Source of the DNA: Rhodovastum atsumiense
GTDB taxonomy: Bacteria > Pseudomonadota > Alphaproteobacteria > Acetobacterales > Acetobacteraceae
DNA length: 64,000 bases
Direction: 5' to 3'
NCBI RefSeq assembly: GCF_937425535.1
Contig: NZ_OW485601.1
Span: 1,576,501-1,640,500 of the forward strand
Part shown: positions 35,704 to 44,183 of the stretch, in pieces
Numbering within the stretch: position 1 is the stretch's first letter
How the letters are laid out: each line of letters begins with the position of its first letter
Program-made: the position numbers and the translations under genes
The notes under the pieces: generated by a model
Databases searched by the model: none
Seen by the model: the letters and a program-made list of their open reading frames with translations, nothing else
What the model was told of the DNA's origin: nothing

Positions 35704-35787
35704 TGGCGGATTGCGCTGCGCTTATCCGCCCTACGTTTGCTGTGCGACGCAAAACGTGTAGGGCGGATAAGCGCAGCGCAATCCGCC
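35704..35787. repeat. Long inverted repeat with about 35-bp arms (REP-like)
   Basis: Left arm 35704-35738 (TGGCGGATTGCGCTGCGCTT...) matches the reverse complement of 35752-35787 with only a 2-bp insertion (GT) in the right arm. The loop is about 13 nt. No transposase, target-site duplication or ORF is associated. The arm sequence resembles a widespread proteobacterial intergenic repeat family that I recall as (GTAGGGYGGATAAGC...). It sits in the yeiH-mutY gap and would form a strong hairpin in RNA. Confidence 0.85.
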
Positions 35788-35800
35788 ACGAGCTTACTGT

Positions 35801-35880
35801 GCCGCGCAGCGCGAATGGGCTTGGGCCGCGAAGCGGACCAAGGGGCCGGCCCTTGGTGGGTCAAGGGCGAAGCCCTTGTC
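35801..35880. repeat. Modular hairpin repeat, copy 3
   Basis: Begins with GCCGCGCAGCGCGAATGGG (35801-35819), identical to 15576-15594. Two hairpins follow: CCAAGGG/CCCTTGG (35838-35844/35850-35856) and CAAGGGC/GCCCTTG (35862-35868/35872-35878). It abuts the 3' end of mutY (stop at 35884), so it probably also ends or protects the mutY transcript. Confidence 0.8.
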
Positions 35881-35883
35881 TTA

Positions 35884-36930
35884 TCAGCGCTTTCCTTTCC
35901 CCGGATGCACCGCGGCGGCGCATTTGCGCATCACCGAGGGCAGCCCGGCTGCGTCAATCTCCGCGAGGGGATGCAGGAACCCCTCCGCCTGGATGTGGTC
36001 GACCCGGGCGGCGAACAGGGCGATGCGCAATTCGAAATGGGTAAACCCATGTCGCACTTCCCCGGCCGGCCGCCAGGACGCGGTCATGGGGGCATGCGCC
36101 AGGGCCTCGGCGGCGGCCCAGGTTTCGGCGCGCCAGGGGGTGCCGGGCAGTTCGGCCATGCCGCCGAGCAGGCCGCGGGGGGGACGGCGGCGCAGCAGCA
36201 CGCGGGTTCCGTCGGTGAGCCAGAAATGCGCGCCGTGCCGCAGCGGGCGCGCCGCTTTCGGCGCCTTGCGCGGCAGCTCCGCGGCGATCCCCGCGCGTTG
36301 CCCGGCGCAGCCCGCCCGCCAAGGGCACAGGGCGCAGGCGGGAGTCGTCGGTGTGCAAATGGTAGCGCCGAGGTCGAACAGGGCCTGGGCGAAATCCGAG
36401 GGCCGGGCCTGCGCGTCAGGATCCGTCCCCAGCCGGGCCGCGCCGGCGGCGATGGCGGGCTTGGATCCGGGCAACGGGTCGGTGATCGCGAACAGCCGGG
36501 CGACCACCCGCTCGACATTGCCGTCCACCGGCACGGCCGGCACGTCGAAGGCGATCGCCGCCACCGCCGCGGCGGTATAGGGCCCGATGCCCGGCAGGGC
36601 GCGCAGCGCGTCGACATCGCGCGGGAAGTCCCCGCGCGCCGCCACGACCTTGGCGCAGGCATGCAGGTTACGGGCGCGCGCGTAGTAGCCAAGTCCTGCC
36701 CAGGCGCGCATCACCTCTTCTTCCGGCGCCGCCGCCAGCGCCGCCACAGTGGGGAATCGCGCCAGGAAAGTTTCGTAGTAGGGTACGACCGCCACCACGG
36801 TTGTCTGCTGCAGCATGATTTCGCTCAGCCAGACCCGGTACGGGTCGGGCCGCTCGCCCGGCAGGCTGCGCCAGGGCAGGCGGCGGCGGTGGCGATCGTA
36901 CCAGGCGAGCAGGGCGGCGGCGGGGATCAC
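35884..36930 (-). CDS. mutY: A/G-specific adenine glycosylase
   Basis: A 348-residue repair enzyme that removes adenine opposite 8-oxoguanine. Catalytic Glu is in SEIMLQQTTV; the helix-hairpin-helix and catalytic Asp in LPGIGPYTAAAVAAIAF and VPVDGNVERV; the 4Fe-4S ligands in CTPTTPACALCPWRAGC (C-x6-C-x2-C-x5-C). A C-terminal NUDIX-like domain follows. The open frame extends into the opposite strand of dciA, so the GTG at 36930 (VIPAAALLAWYDRHRRRLPW) is chosen; it lies only 9 bp from the divergent dciA start and lacks a clear ribosome site. The gene ends in a hairpin repeat. Confidence 0.93.
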   Translation of the reverse strand: MIPAAALLAWYDRHRRRLPWRSLPGERPDPYRVWLSEIMLQQTTVVAVVPYYETFLARFPTVAALAAAPEEEVMRAWAGLGYYARARNLHACAKVVAARGDFPRDVDALRALPGIGPYTAAAVAAIAFDVPAVPVDGNVERVVARLFAITDPLPGSKPAIAAGAARLGTDPDAQARPSDFAQALFDLGATICTPTTPACALCPWRAGCAGQRAGIAAELPRKAPKAARPLRHGAHFWLTDGTRVLLRRRPPRGLLGGMAELPGTPWRAETWAAAEALAHAPMTASWRPAGEVRHGFTHFELRIALFAARVDHIQAEGFLHPLAEIDAAGLPSVMRKCAAAVHPGKGKR

Positions 36931-36939
36931 GGAGTGGGT

Positions 36940-37446
36940 ATGGGGGCGGATCAGGGAAAGGACAAGCAGCGGGGTGACGCGCCTGCGCCCCGCCCCGAGC
37001 CCGCGCGGTTCGTCTACGGCCCCCGCCCGATCGGGGCGCTGGTGCCGGCGCTGCTGAAACCGAGCTTCCGCCGCCGCGCCCCGGCCACCGCGCAACTGGT
37101 GGCCGACTGGGAGATGATCATCGGCCCGCGCCTGGCCGCCGAAACCATGCCACGGAAACTCACCGCCTCGGGCACGCTCACCATCGCCTGCACCGGTCCG
37201 GTGGCGATGGAACTGCAGCACCTGTCCGAAACGGTGAAGGAACGTATCAACGGCCATCTCGGCAAGGTCGCCGTCACCCAGTTGCGCTTCGTGCAGGATC
37301 CGCCACCGGCGGCGAGGCCCGCCCCGCCGCCACCACCCCAGGCCGTCGAGGCCGCCCGGCAGGCGGTCGAGTCGCTTCCACCGGGGCCATTGCGGGATGC
37401 CATTGAATCGCTCGGCCGGGTCGTGCTGTCCGGCCGCAAGCGGTGA
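36940..37446 (+). CDS. dciA: DciA (DUF721), replicative helicase loader-like
   Basis: A 168-residue protein with a DUF721/DciA domain (FVYGPRPIGALVPALLKPSF, then WEMIIGPRLAAETMPRKL and LTIACTGPVAMELQHLSETV). DciA helps load the DnaB replicative helicase in most bacteria that lack DnaC. The C-terminal tail is Pro/Ala rich. GGAG lies 5 nt before the ATG at 36940. It is divergent from mutY and leads into dsbA-like and smc genes, the conserved alphaproteobacterial order. Confidence 0.88.
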   Translation: MGADQGKDKQRGDAPAPRPEPARFVYGPRPIGALVPALLKPSFRRRAPATAQLVADWEMIIGPRLAAETMPRKLTASGTLTIACTGPVAMELQHLSETVKERINGHLGKVAVTQLRFVQDPPPAARPAPPPPPQAVEAARQAVESLPPGPLRDAIESLGRVVLSGRKR

Positions 37447-37525
37447 TCCACCCGGCCACGCGGGAGGGCGGGCTCGACTTCACCCGGCCAATGTGCCAAC
37501 ACAACCCCCAGATATTGAGGTTAAA

Positions 37526-38167
37526 ATGCCGCATTCGCGTCGTGTCATACTAGGGCTGGGAGCAGGTCTTGCCGCGTTCGGTGCCGGCGCGCCGCTGCGC
37601 CGGGCCGCCGCCGCGACGCCATCCGACGATCCCCGCTTCGCCGAGCGGGCGGTCGGCCGCGCCGATGCGCCGGTAACGGTGATTGAATTCTACTCGCTCA
37701 CCTGCTCGCACTGCGCCGCCTTCTCGCGCGACACCATGCCGCGGGTGCATCGCGAGCTGATCGAGGCCGGCCGCCTGCGCCTGGTCTACTGGGATTTCCC
37801 GCTCGACCAGGTGGCGCTGATGGCCACCGCCATCGCCCGCTCGCTGCCGCCGGAGCGCTACGAGCCGTTCGTCACCACGCTGCTCGCCACCCAGGACCGC
37901 TGGGCCTTCGCCCGCGGGGTCAACACCACCGAGGAACTGGCGCGCATGGCCGCCCTCGCCGGCATGCCGCGCGAGGCGTTCAACCGGGCGATCGCCGACA
38001 CCGAATTGCGCACGTGGATTCTCACCCGGCGCGAGGAAGCCTCGAAGAGCTATGGCATCGAGGCCACGCCGAGCTTCGCATTCAAGGGACCGAAGGCGAA
38101 GGACCGCGTCGAATCGGGCGCGCTCGGCTACGACGCCTTCGCGAAGTACGTCGCCGCCGCCGGCTGA
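37526..38167 (+). CDS. DsbA-family thiol:disulfide protein
   Basis: A 213-residue periplasmic thioredoxin-fold protein. The N-terminus has an RR-containing export signal (PHSRRVILGLGAGLAAFGAG). The CxxC active site is CSHC in FYSLTCSHCAAFS (about residue 60). A helical insertion with LPPERYEPFVTTL and the cis-Pro loop GIEATPSFAF complete the DsbA/DsbG-like pattern. GAGG precedes the ATG at 37526. It lies 79 bp after dciA and 34 bp before smc, so probably co-transcribed. Whether it oxidises or isomerises disulfides is not clear. Confidence 0.87.
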   Translation: MPHSRRVILGLGAGLAAFGAGAPLRRAAAATPSDDPRFAERAVGRADAPVTVIEFYSLTCSHCAAFSRDTMPRVHRELIEAGRLRLVYWDFPLDQVALMATAIARSLPPERYEPFVTTLLATQDRWAFARGVNTTEELARMAALAGMPREAFNRAIADTELRTWILTRREEASKSYGIEATPSFAFKGPKAKDRVESGALGYDAFAKYVAAAG

Positions 38168-38201
38168 CGCCGGCGGCCCGACCGCATCCGGGGGACAGAC
38201 G

Positions 38202-41200
38202 TTGCCCGTCAGCTTCAGCCGCCTGCGCATCGCGGGATTCAAGAGCTTTGCCGAACCGGTCGTGGTCGACCTGCTGCCGGGCCTGACCGGCATCGTCGGC
38301 CCGAACGGCTGCGGCAAGTCCAACGTGGTGGAGGCCCTGCGCTGGGCGATGGGCGAGAACTCCGCCCGCTCGCTGCGCGGCGGCGAAATGGACGACGTCA
38401 TCTTCGCCGGCACCGCCCACCGCCCCTCGCGCAACATCGCCGAGGTCACGCTGCAGCTGACCGAGACGCAGGGGGCCGCGCCGCCGCCCTTCCACGAAGC
38501 GCCCGAGCTGGAGATCTCCCGCCGCATCGAGCGCGGCGCCGGCAGCCTCTACCGCGTCAACGGCCGCGAGGCACGGGCGCGCGACGTGCAGACCCTGTTC
38601 GCCGACCTCGCCACCGGCGCGCGCTCCTCCGGCATGATCAGCCAGGGCCGCGTCGGCACCATCGTCAATGCCCGCCCCGACGACCGGCGGGCGATCCTGG
38701 AAGAAGCCGCCGGCATCACCGGCCTGCACGCCCGTCGCCACGAGGCCGAGCTGAAGCTGCGCGCCGCCGAGGCCAACCTCGCCCGCGCCGAGGACCTCAG
38801 GGGCCAGTTGGAAGGCCAGCTCGACGGGCTGAAGCGGCAGGCGCGCCAGGCCAACCGCTACCGCGCGATTTCCGGCCTGATCCGCACCGCCGAGGCCGAG
38901 TTGCTGGCGATCCAGCGCGCCAAAGTGGAAACCGCCCGCGCCGCCGCGCAGCGGGCGTTGCACGCGGCCGGAACCGCCGTGGCCGAGGCCACCACCGAAG
39001 CCACCACCGCCACCGAAGCCGCCACCGCCGCCGCCGCCGCCCTGCCGCCGCTGCGCGAGACCGAGGGCGAGGCCCGCACCGCGCTGGAACGCCACCGGCT
39101 CGCCGGCGAGCAGATCGCCGCCGAGGAGGCGCGCGCCCAGGAAGCCTTGCAGGCCGCCACCGCCCGGCTGGAACAGGTGACGCGCGACCTCGCCCATGCC
39201 GGCCAGGTGAAGCAGGACGCCGCCGCCGCGCTCGATCGCCTTGCCGCCGAACTGGCACGGATCGAGGCCGAGGACGCGGCCCATCCGGCGCACATGGACC
39301 GCGCCGAGGCCGCGGCGGCGGAAGCGGCGGAGGCCGCCCGTGCCGCCGATGCCGCCGCCACGCGGGCGACCGAGCACGCCGCCGACCTCGCCGCCCGCCA
39401 CCGCGCGCTGTCCGAGGCGCTGGCCGCCGCCGAGACGCGCATGCGCCGGCTGACCGAGCAACAGTCGCGGCTGGCCGCCGAGCGCGCCGAGGTCACTGCC
39501 CAACTGGTCGATCCCGCCGCGCTGCAGGCGACCGAGGCCGAGCGCGAGGCCGCGGAAGCCGCGCTGGCCGACGCACGTGCCACCCTGGAACAGGCCGAGC
39601 AGGCCCGTGCCGCTGCCTTGCAGGAAGCCGCCCGCAGCCGCGCCGCCGCCGCCGAGGAAGCACAGCGCCTGCGCGCCACCGGGACCGAGACCGCGGCGAA
39701 ACTGCGCCGCGCCGCCCAGGAAGACGCGGCGAAGCTGCGGGCCGACTCACGCGAGCGGGCATTGCGCCTGCGCACCGAGGCCCAGGCGGCGCTGGCCGCC
39801 GCGCGCGAGGCCGCCACCACCGCCGAATCGGCACGGGCGAAACTCGCCGCCGAGGCACAGGCCCTGGCCGAGGTGCTGTCCGCCCGCGACGGCGAGCGCT
39901 GGCCGCGCATGGTCGACCAGCTCACCGTGCCGGCCGGTCTGGAAGCCGCCCTCGGCGCGGCGCTCGGCGAGGAGCTGGACTCGGCCGCCAACACCGACGC
40001 GGCGCGGCACTGGCGCGAATTGCCGCCGCTCGACCCGATGCCCCCCCTGCCCGATGGCGTGCCCTCGCTGGCCGGGCTGGTGCAGGCGCCGGCGGCGCTC
40101 GCCCGCGCCCTGTCGCAGATCGGGCTGGTGGAGGATGGCGGCGCGGCGCAGCCACGGCTGCTGCCGGGACAGGTGCTGGTCTCGCGCGCCGGCGCGGTGT
40201 GGCGCTGGGACGGCTACGTCATCCAGGCCGGCACCCCGACCCCGGCCGCGATCCGCCTGCAGCAGCGCAACCGCCTCGCCGAGTTGCGCACCCGCCTCGC
40301 CGCCGCCACCGAACAGGCCGAGGCCGCCCGCGCTGCCCGCACCGAGGCCGAGGCCGCCGAACGCGCCGCCCGCGCCGAGGCGGACAGTATCGAACGTGCC
40401 GCCCAGGCCGAGGCGGAAAGCCGCGAGCGCGGCGCCCGCGCCGAGGCCGAGGCCGCCGAACGCGCCGCCCGCGAATCGGCCGAGCGACTCGAACGCGAGT
40501 CTCGCGCCGCCGCCGAAGCCGCGGAACGGAGCGCAAACGCCGCCGAGCAGCAGGCCCGCACCGCCCGCCGCGACACCGAGCAGCGCCTCGAACGCGCCCG
40601 CGCCGCCGCCAGCGCGCTGGCCACCCGCGCCGCCAACGCCGAGGCACGCCGCGCCGCCCTCGACAGCCAGGACGCCCGGCTCGCCGCCGAGGCGGCGGAG
40701 GCCGAAGCCGGGCTGCGCGACGCCCGCGCCGCCATGGCCGGGCTCGACGACCCCGCCGCCGCCCGCACCGCCATGGACCAGGCGCGTGACGCCCTGGCCA
40801 CGGCACGCGCCCGCGAGAGCGAGACCCGCGAGGCCCGCGACGCGCTCGGCCGTGCCGCCGGCGGGCGGGCCCATCGCCGCCGCACCCTGGAGGCGGAACG
40901 TGGCGACTGGACGATGCGGGCGCAGGATGCCGAAGGGCGGCTGATCGACCTGACCGCCCGCGCCAACGAAGTCCGCGCCGAACACGCCGCCCTGCAGGCC
41001 GCGCCGGCCGAGATCGCCGTGCGCCGCGCCGCCGCCCTGCAGGCGCTGGAAGCCGCCCAGGCCACCCACCGCCAGGCCGCCGACGTGCTGCACCGGGCCG
41101 AGCAGGAAGCAAGCGCGGCCGACCGCCACGCCCGCGCCGCCGAAGCGGCGCTGGCCGCCGCGCGCGAACACGTCGTCCGCGCCGAGGGCGACGCCACCGC

Positions 41201-41993
41201 GGCCGACCAGGCCTGGGGCGTGGTCGCCGAACGCATCCTCGAACGCCTCGGCGACAACCCCACTTTGCCCGACCCGCCCGCCGAGATCGGCCCGGACACC
41301 GAGGACAAGGCCCGCCGCAAGCTCGAACGCCTGCAGCGCGAGCGAGAGGAAATGGGGCCGGTCAACCTGCGCGCCGAGGTCGAGGCCGAGGAGATCGGCA
41401 AGCAGATCGACACCATCGCCCGCGAGCGCGAGGAACTCACCACCGCCATCGCCAAGCTGCGCGGCTCGATCGGCCATCTCAACCGCGAAGGCCGCGAGCG
41501 GCTGAGCCAGGTGTTCGCCGAGGTGGACCAGCATTTCCAGGCGCTGTTCACCCGCATGTTCGGGGGCGGGCGCGCCCACCTCGCGCTGGTCGGCTCGGAC
41601 GACCCGCTGGAGGCGGGGCTGGAAATCTACGCGCAACCCCCCGGCAAGAAACTCGCCACGCTGTCGCTGCTCTCGGGCGGCGAACAGGCCCTGACCGCAT
41701 TGTCGCTGATTTTTGCGGTGTTCCGGTGCAACCCCGCGCCCGTCTGCGTGCTCGATGAGGTCGATGCGCCCCTGGACGAAGCGAACGTGGAGCGGTTTTG
41801 CACCCTGCTGGAAGACATGGTCCGGGAAACCGGCACGCGGTTCCTGGTGGTGACACACCACCATGTGACAATGGCCCGCATGGATCGCCTGTACGGCGTG
41901 ACCATGCAGGAACGCGGCGTCTCGCGGGTGCTCTCGGTCGATCTGCAACGCGCCAGCGAAATGGTCGATCCCCCCCGGATGGCGGCGGAGTAG
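38202..41993 (+). CDS. smc: Chromosome segregation protein SMC, with expanded coiled coil
   Basis: A 1263-residue SMC ATPase that organises and separates chromosomes with ScpA/ScpB. Walker A GPNGCGKS (33-40) and, at the end, the signature LLSGGEQALTAL with Walker B CVLDEVDAPLDEAN form the ATPase head. A hinge lies near residues 570-700 (ALGEELDSAANTD to WDGYVIQAGTPTP). The long arms are extremely rich in Ala, Arg and Glu. Residues about 712-777 form six tandem 11-residue units (33-bp DNA units from 40335). At 1263 residues it is longer than typical SMC (about 1150-1190). The TTG start at 38202 has GGGGGACAG upstream. Confidence 0.95.
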   Translation: MPVSFSRLRIAGFKSFAEPVVVDLLPGLTGIVGPNGCGKSNVVEALRWAMGENSARSLRGGEMDDVIFAGTAHRPSRNIAEVTLQLTETQGAAPPPFHEAPELEISRRIERGAGSLYRVNGREARARDVQTLFADLATGARSSGMISQGRVGTIVNARPDDRRAILEEAAGITGLHARRHEAELKLRAAEANLARAEDLRGQLEGQLDGLKRQARQANRYRAISGLIRTAEAELLAIQRAKVETARAAAQRALHAAGTAVAEATTEATTATEAATAAAAALPPLRETEGEARTALERHRLAGEQIAAEEARAQEALQAATARLEQVTRDLAHAGQVKQDAAAALDRLAAELARIEAEDAAHPAHMDRAEAAAAEAAEAARAADAAATRATEHAADLAARHRALSEALAAAETRMRRLTEQQSRLAAERAEVTAQLVDPAALQATEAEREAAEAALADARATLEQAEQARAAALQEAARSRAAAAEEAQRLRATGTETAAKLRRAAQEDAAKLRADSRERALRLRTEAQAALAAAREAATTAESARAKLAAEAQALAEVLSARDGERWPRMVDQLTVPAGLEAALGAALGEELDSAANTDAARHWRELPPLDPMPPLPDGVPSLAGLVQAPAALARALSQIGLVEDGGAAQPRLLPGQVLVSRAGAVWRWDGYVIQAGTPTPAAIRLQQRNRLAELRTRLAAATEQAEAARAARTEAEAAERAARAEADSIERAAQAEAESRERGARAEAEAAERAARESAERLERESRAAAEAAERSANAAEQQARTARRDTEQRLERARAAASALATRAANAEARRAALDSQDARLAAEAAEAEAGLRDARAAMAGLDDPAAARTAMDQARDALATARARESETREARDALGRAAGGRAHRRRTLEAERGDWTMRAQDAEGRLIDLTARANEVRAEHAALQAAPAEIAVRRAAALQALEAAQATHRQAADVLHRAEQEASAADRHARAAEAALAAAREHVVRAEGDATAADQAWGVVAERILERLGDNPTLPDPPAEIGPDTEDKARRKLERLQREREEMGPVNLRAEVEAEEIGKQIDTIAREREELTTAIAKLRGSIGHLNREGRERLSQVFAEVDQHFQALFTRMFGGGRAHLALVGSDDPLEAGLEIYAQPPGKKLATLSLLSGGEQALTALSLIFAVFRCNPAPVCVLDEVDAPLDEANVERFCTLLEDMVRETGTRFLVVTHHHVTMARMDRLYGVTMQERGVSRVLSVDLQRASEMVDPPRMAAE
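40335..40532 (+). repeat. Six tandem 33-bp coding repeats (11-residue units) in smc
   Basis: In-frame units start at 40335, 40368, 40401, 40434, 40467 and 40500. Units 1, 2 and 4 read ARTEAEAAERA, ARAEADSIERA and ARAEAEAAERA; the others diverge more. A weak seventh unit follows to 40565. A related stretch before the hinge contains AAKLRRAAQED and AAKLRADSRER. Eleven-residue periodicity favours a right-handed or straight coiled coil. Confidence 0.8.
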
Positions 41994-43270
41994 CACGAGG
42001 GGCGCTTGCGCTGCTGTTGCTGCTGCCGGCCACCGCCCAGGCACAGTGGCAGCGCATCGATCCCGCCGAGCTGCCGCCGCCCTACGCGACGCGATCCACC
42101 AGCAACGCCTCCCGCGTCGTGGCACCGCCGGCCGGGGCGTTGCCGCAGGTCCCGGCCGGGTTCACCGCCTCGCTCTGGGCCTCCGGACTGTCGACGCCCC
42201 GCGTGATCCGCCGCGCCCCCAACGGCGACATTTTCCTCGCCGAAAGCGGCGGGGGAAAAGTGCTGGTGTTCCCGGCCCGGGACGGAGCCCCCGCGGCCCC
42301 GCCGCCGGACACCTTCGCCGCCGACCTGACCCTGCCTTTCGGCATCGCCTTCTGGCCGCCGGCCGATCCCCGCTTCGTCTACGTGGCCGAAACCGGCCGG
42401 GTGCTGCGCTATCCCTACCGCGCCGGCGACCGCCGCGCGCGCGGGCCGGCCGAGACGGTGCTGTCCCGCCTGCCGGAAGGCGGGCACTGGACGCGCGATC
42501 TCGCCGTGGCAGCGGACGGGTCGCGGCTGTTCGTCGCGATCGGCTCGGAGACCAACGTCGCCCAGCACATGGGCCCCGCGCCGCGGGGCGGACTCGCCGC
42601 CTGGGAAACGGCGCGCGGCATCGGCGCCGCCTGGGGCGACGAGGCGGGCCGCGCCGCCGTTCTGCAGTTCGCCCCCGATGGCGGCGGTTTCCGGCCGTTC
42701 GCGACCGGGTTGCGCAATTGCTCGGGACTGGCGGTGCAGCCGGGGACCGGGGCGGTGTGGTGCGTCACCAACGAACGCGACGGGCTCGGCGACGACCTGC
42801 CCCCCGATTACGCGACCTCATTGCGCGAACGTGGGTTCTATGGCTGGCCCTGGTTCTACATCGGCGCGCATCCCGACCCGCGCCTGGCCGGACGCCGTCC
42901 TGAGCTGGCGGAGCGGACGCTGGTGCCGGACGTGCTGCTGCCGGCGCACGGCGCGCCGCTCGGCATCGCCTTCTACGATGGGACGTCCGGCCCCGCCGCC
43001 TTCCCACCGGAGTTCCGCGGGGATGCCTTCGTGGCGCTGCACGGCTCGTGGAACCGCAGCCACCCCAGCGGCTACAAGGTGATCCGCCTGCAATTCCGCG
43101 ACGGCCGGGCCACCGGCGCCTTCCAGGATTTCGTGACCGGGTTCACGACGGCGGCGGGGCGCGTCTGGGCCCGCCCGGCGGGGGTGGCGGTGGCGCGCGA
43201 CGGCGCCCTGCTGGTCAGCGAGGACGCCAACGGCACTCTTTGGCGTATCGCACCGAAGCTGGCAGAATAG
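41990..43270 (+). CDS. PQQ-dependent sugar/sorbosone dehydrogenase-like protein
   Basis: A secreted beta-propeller protein of the soluble glucose/sorbosone dehydrogenase family. After a short hydrophobic leader (ALALLLLLPATAQAQ) come IRRAPNGDIFLAESGGGKVLVF, GIAFWPP, FVYVAETGRV, FAPDGGGFRPFATGLRNCSGLAV and ALHGSWNRSHPSGYKV. These are the usual family blocks, including the NERD segment. The start is unresolved: GTA at 41990-41992 overlaps the smc stop and no ATG, GTG or TTG gives a proper signal peptide. The nearest in-frame ATG is 41798, inside smc; a TTG near 42016 would truncate the leader. Either the start is non-standard or a base is wrong near 41990. Confidence 0.82.
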   Translation, partial: VARGALALLLLLPATAQAQWQRIDPAELPPPYATRSTSNASRVVAPPAGALPQVPAGFTASLWASGLSTPRVIRRAPNGDIFLAESGGGKVLVFPARDGAPAAPPPDTFAADLTLPFGIAFWPPADPRFVYVAETGRVLRYPYRAGDRRARGPAETVLSRLPEGGHWTRDLAVAADGSRLFVAIGSETNVAQHMGPAPRGGLAAWETARGIGAAWGDEAGRAAVLQFAPDGGGFRPFATGLRNCSGLAVQPGTGAVWCVTNERDGLGDDLPPDYATSLRERGFYGWPWFYIGAHPDPRLAGRRPELAERTLVPDVLLPAHGAPLGIAFYDGTSGPAAFPPEFRGDAFVALHGSWNRSHPSGYKVIRLQFRDGRATGAFQDFVTGFTTAAGRVWARPAGVAVARDGALLVSEDANGTLWRIAPKLAE

Positions 43271-43275
43271 CCCGC

Positions 43276-44088
43276 ATGATCCTGGCTCAGCTGACCGACC
43301 TGCATGTCCGCCCCCCCGGCCTGCCGGCCATGCGGATCTGCGAGACCAACATGCTCACCGAGCGGGCGCTGCTCGCCGTGCGCGATTTCCGGCCGCGGCC
43401 GGATGCGGTGGTGATCACCGGCGACCTGACCGCGAACGGGCTGGCCGCCGAATACCGCAACTTCGCCGGGATGCTGGCACGGCTGATCGACATGCCAGTG
43501 TATGTGGTGCCCGGCAATCACGACGATCGCGAGGTCCTGCGCAGCGAACTCGCGCACCTGCCCGGCGTGACCAGCCATCCCCGTTTCGTCCAGTATGTGG
43601 TGGAGGACCTGCCGGTCCGGCTGGTGATGCTCGACACGCTGATCCCCGGCCGCACCGAAGGCGAGCTTTGCGCCGAACGCCTCGCCTGGCTGGAGGCGAC
43701 CCTGGCGGCGGCGCCGGACCGGCCGACCATGATCGGCATGCACCACCCCCCCTTCGCCTGCGGCGTCGGCCACATGGACCGGATCATCCTGCGCGACCCG
43801 GCCGCCTTCGCGGCGGTGGTGGCGCGGCACCGGCAGGTGCAGCGCATCATCTGCGGCCACCATCATCGCGTCATCACCGGCAATGTCGCGCAGGCCATCG
43901 CCTCGGTGGGTCCGGGGGTCGCGCATATCGTCGAGCTCGATCTGTTCGACGACAAACCCTCCGCGTGGCGACTCGAGCCGCCGGCCTTCCAGCTCCACGT
44001 GCAGATCGCCGGCGGCGGCATCGTGTCGCATACCGCCTTCGTTGAACGCTATCCCGGCCCGTTTCCCTTCATTCCGGACCCAATTTGA
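43276..44088 (+). CDS. Calcineurin-like metallophosphoesterase (GpdQ/cyclic-nucleotide phosphodiesterase-like)
   Basis: A 270-residue cytoplasmic phosphoesterase. The dinuclear metal site is complete: QLTDLH (D8, H10), ITGDLT, VPGNHDD, MIGMHHPP and the late CGHHH. This spacing matches the GpdQ/CpdA group, which hydrolyses cyclic nucleotides or glycerophosphodiesters. It begins 5 bp after the sugar dehydrogenase gene, so they share a transcript. The actual substrate cannot be told. Confidence 0.88.
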   Translation: MILAQLTDLHVRPPGLPAMRICETNMLTERALLAVRDFRPRPDAVVITGDLTANGLAAEYRNFAGMLARLIDMPVYVVPGNHDDREVLRSELAHLPGVTSHPRFVQYVVEDLPVRLVMLDTLIPGRTEGELCAERLAWLEATLAAAPDRPTMIGMHHPPFACGVGHMDRIILRDPAAFAAVVARHRQVQRIICGHHHRVITGNVAQAIASVGPGVAHIVELDLFDDKPSAWRLEPPAFQLHVQIAGGGIVSHTAFVERYPGPFPFIPDPI

Positions 44089-44183
44089 CCTCACGGGCAC
44101 GCCCGCATGCATGAGACCCTCGCATTACCCCCCCGCCTGCCCCATCATGGCGCGCGAGTCTCAACATGCATCGAGGAGCGATG

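Noticed and set aside
35704-35787. Inverted repeat considered as an insertion sequence or MITE
   Set aside because: No transposase and no direct target duplication at the flanks were seen; kept as a REP-like repeat instead.
40335-40565. 33-bp repeats considered as a CRISPR-like array
   Set aside because: Units are contiguous with no spacers, keep the smc reading frame, and diverge at the protein level.
39747-42125. 792-codon minus-strand open frame opposite smc
   Set aside because: A mirror of the repetitive Ala/Glu/Arg coding sequence in smc; Gly-rich shadow with no family resemblance.
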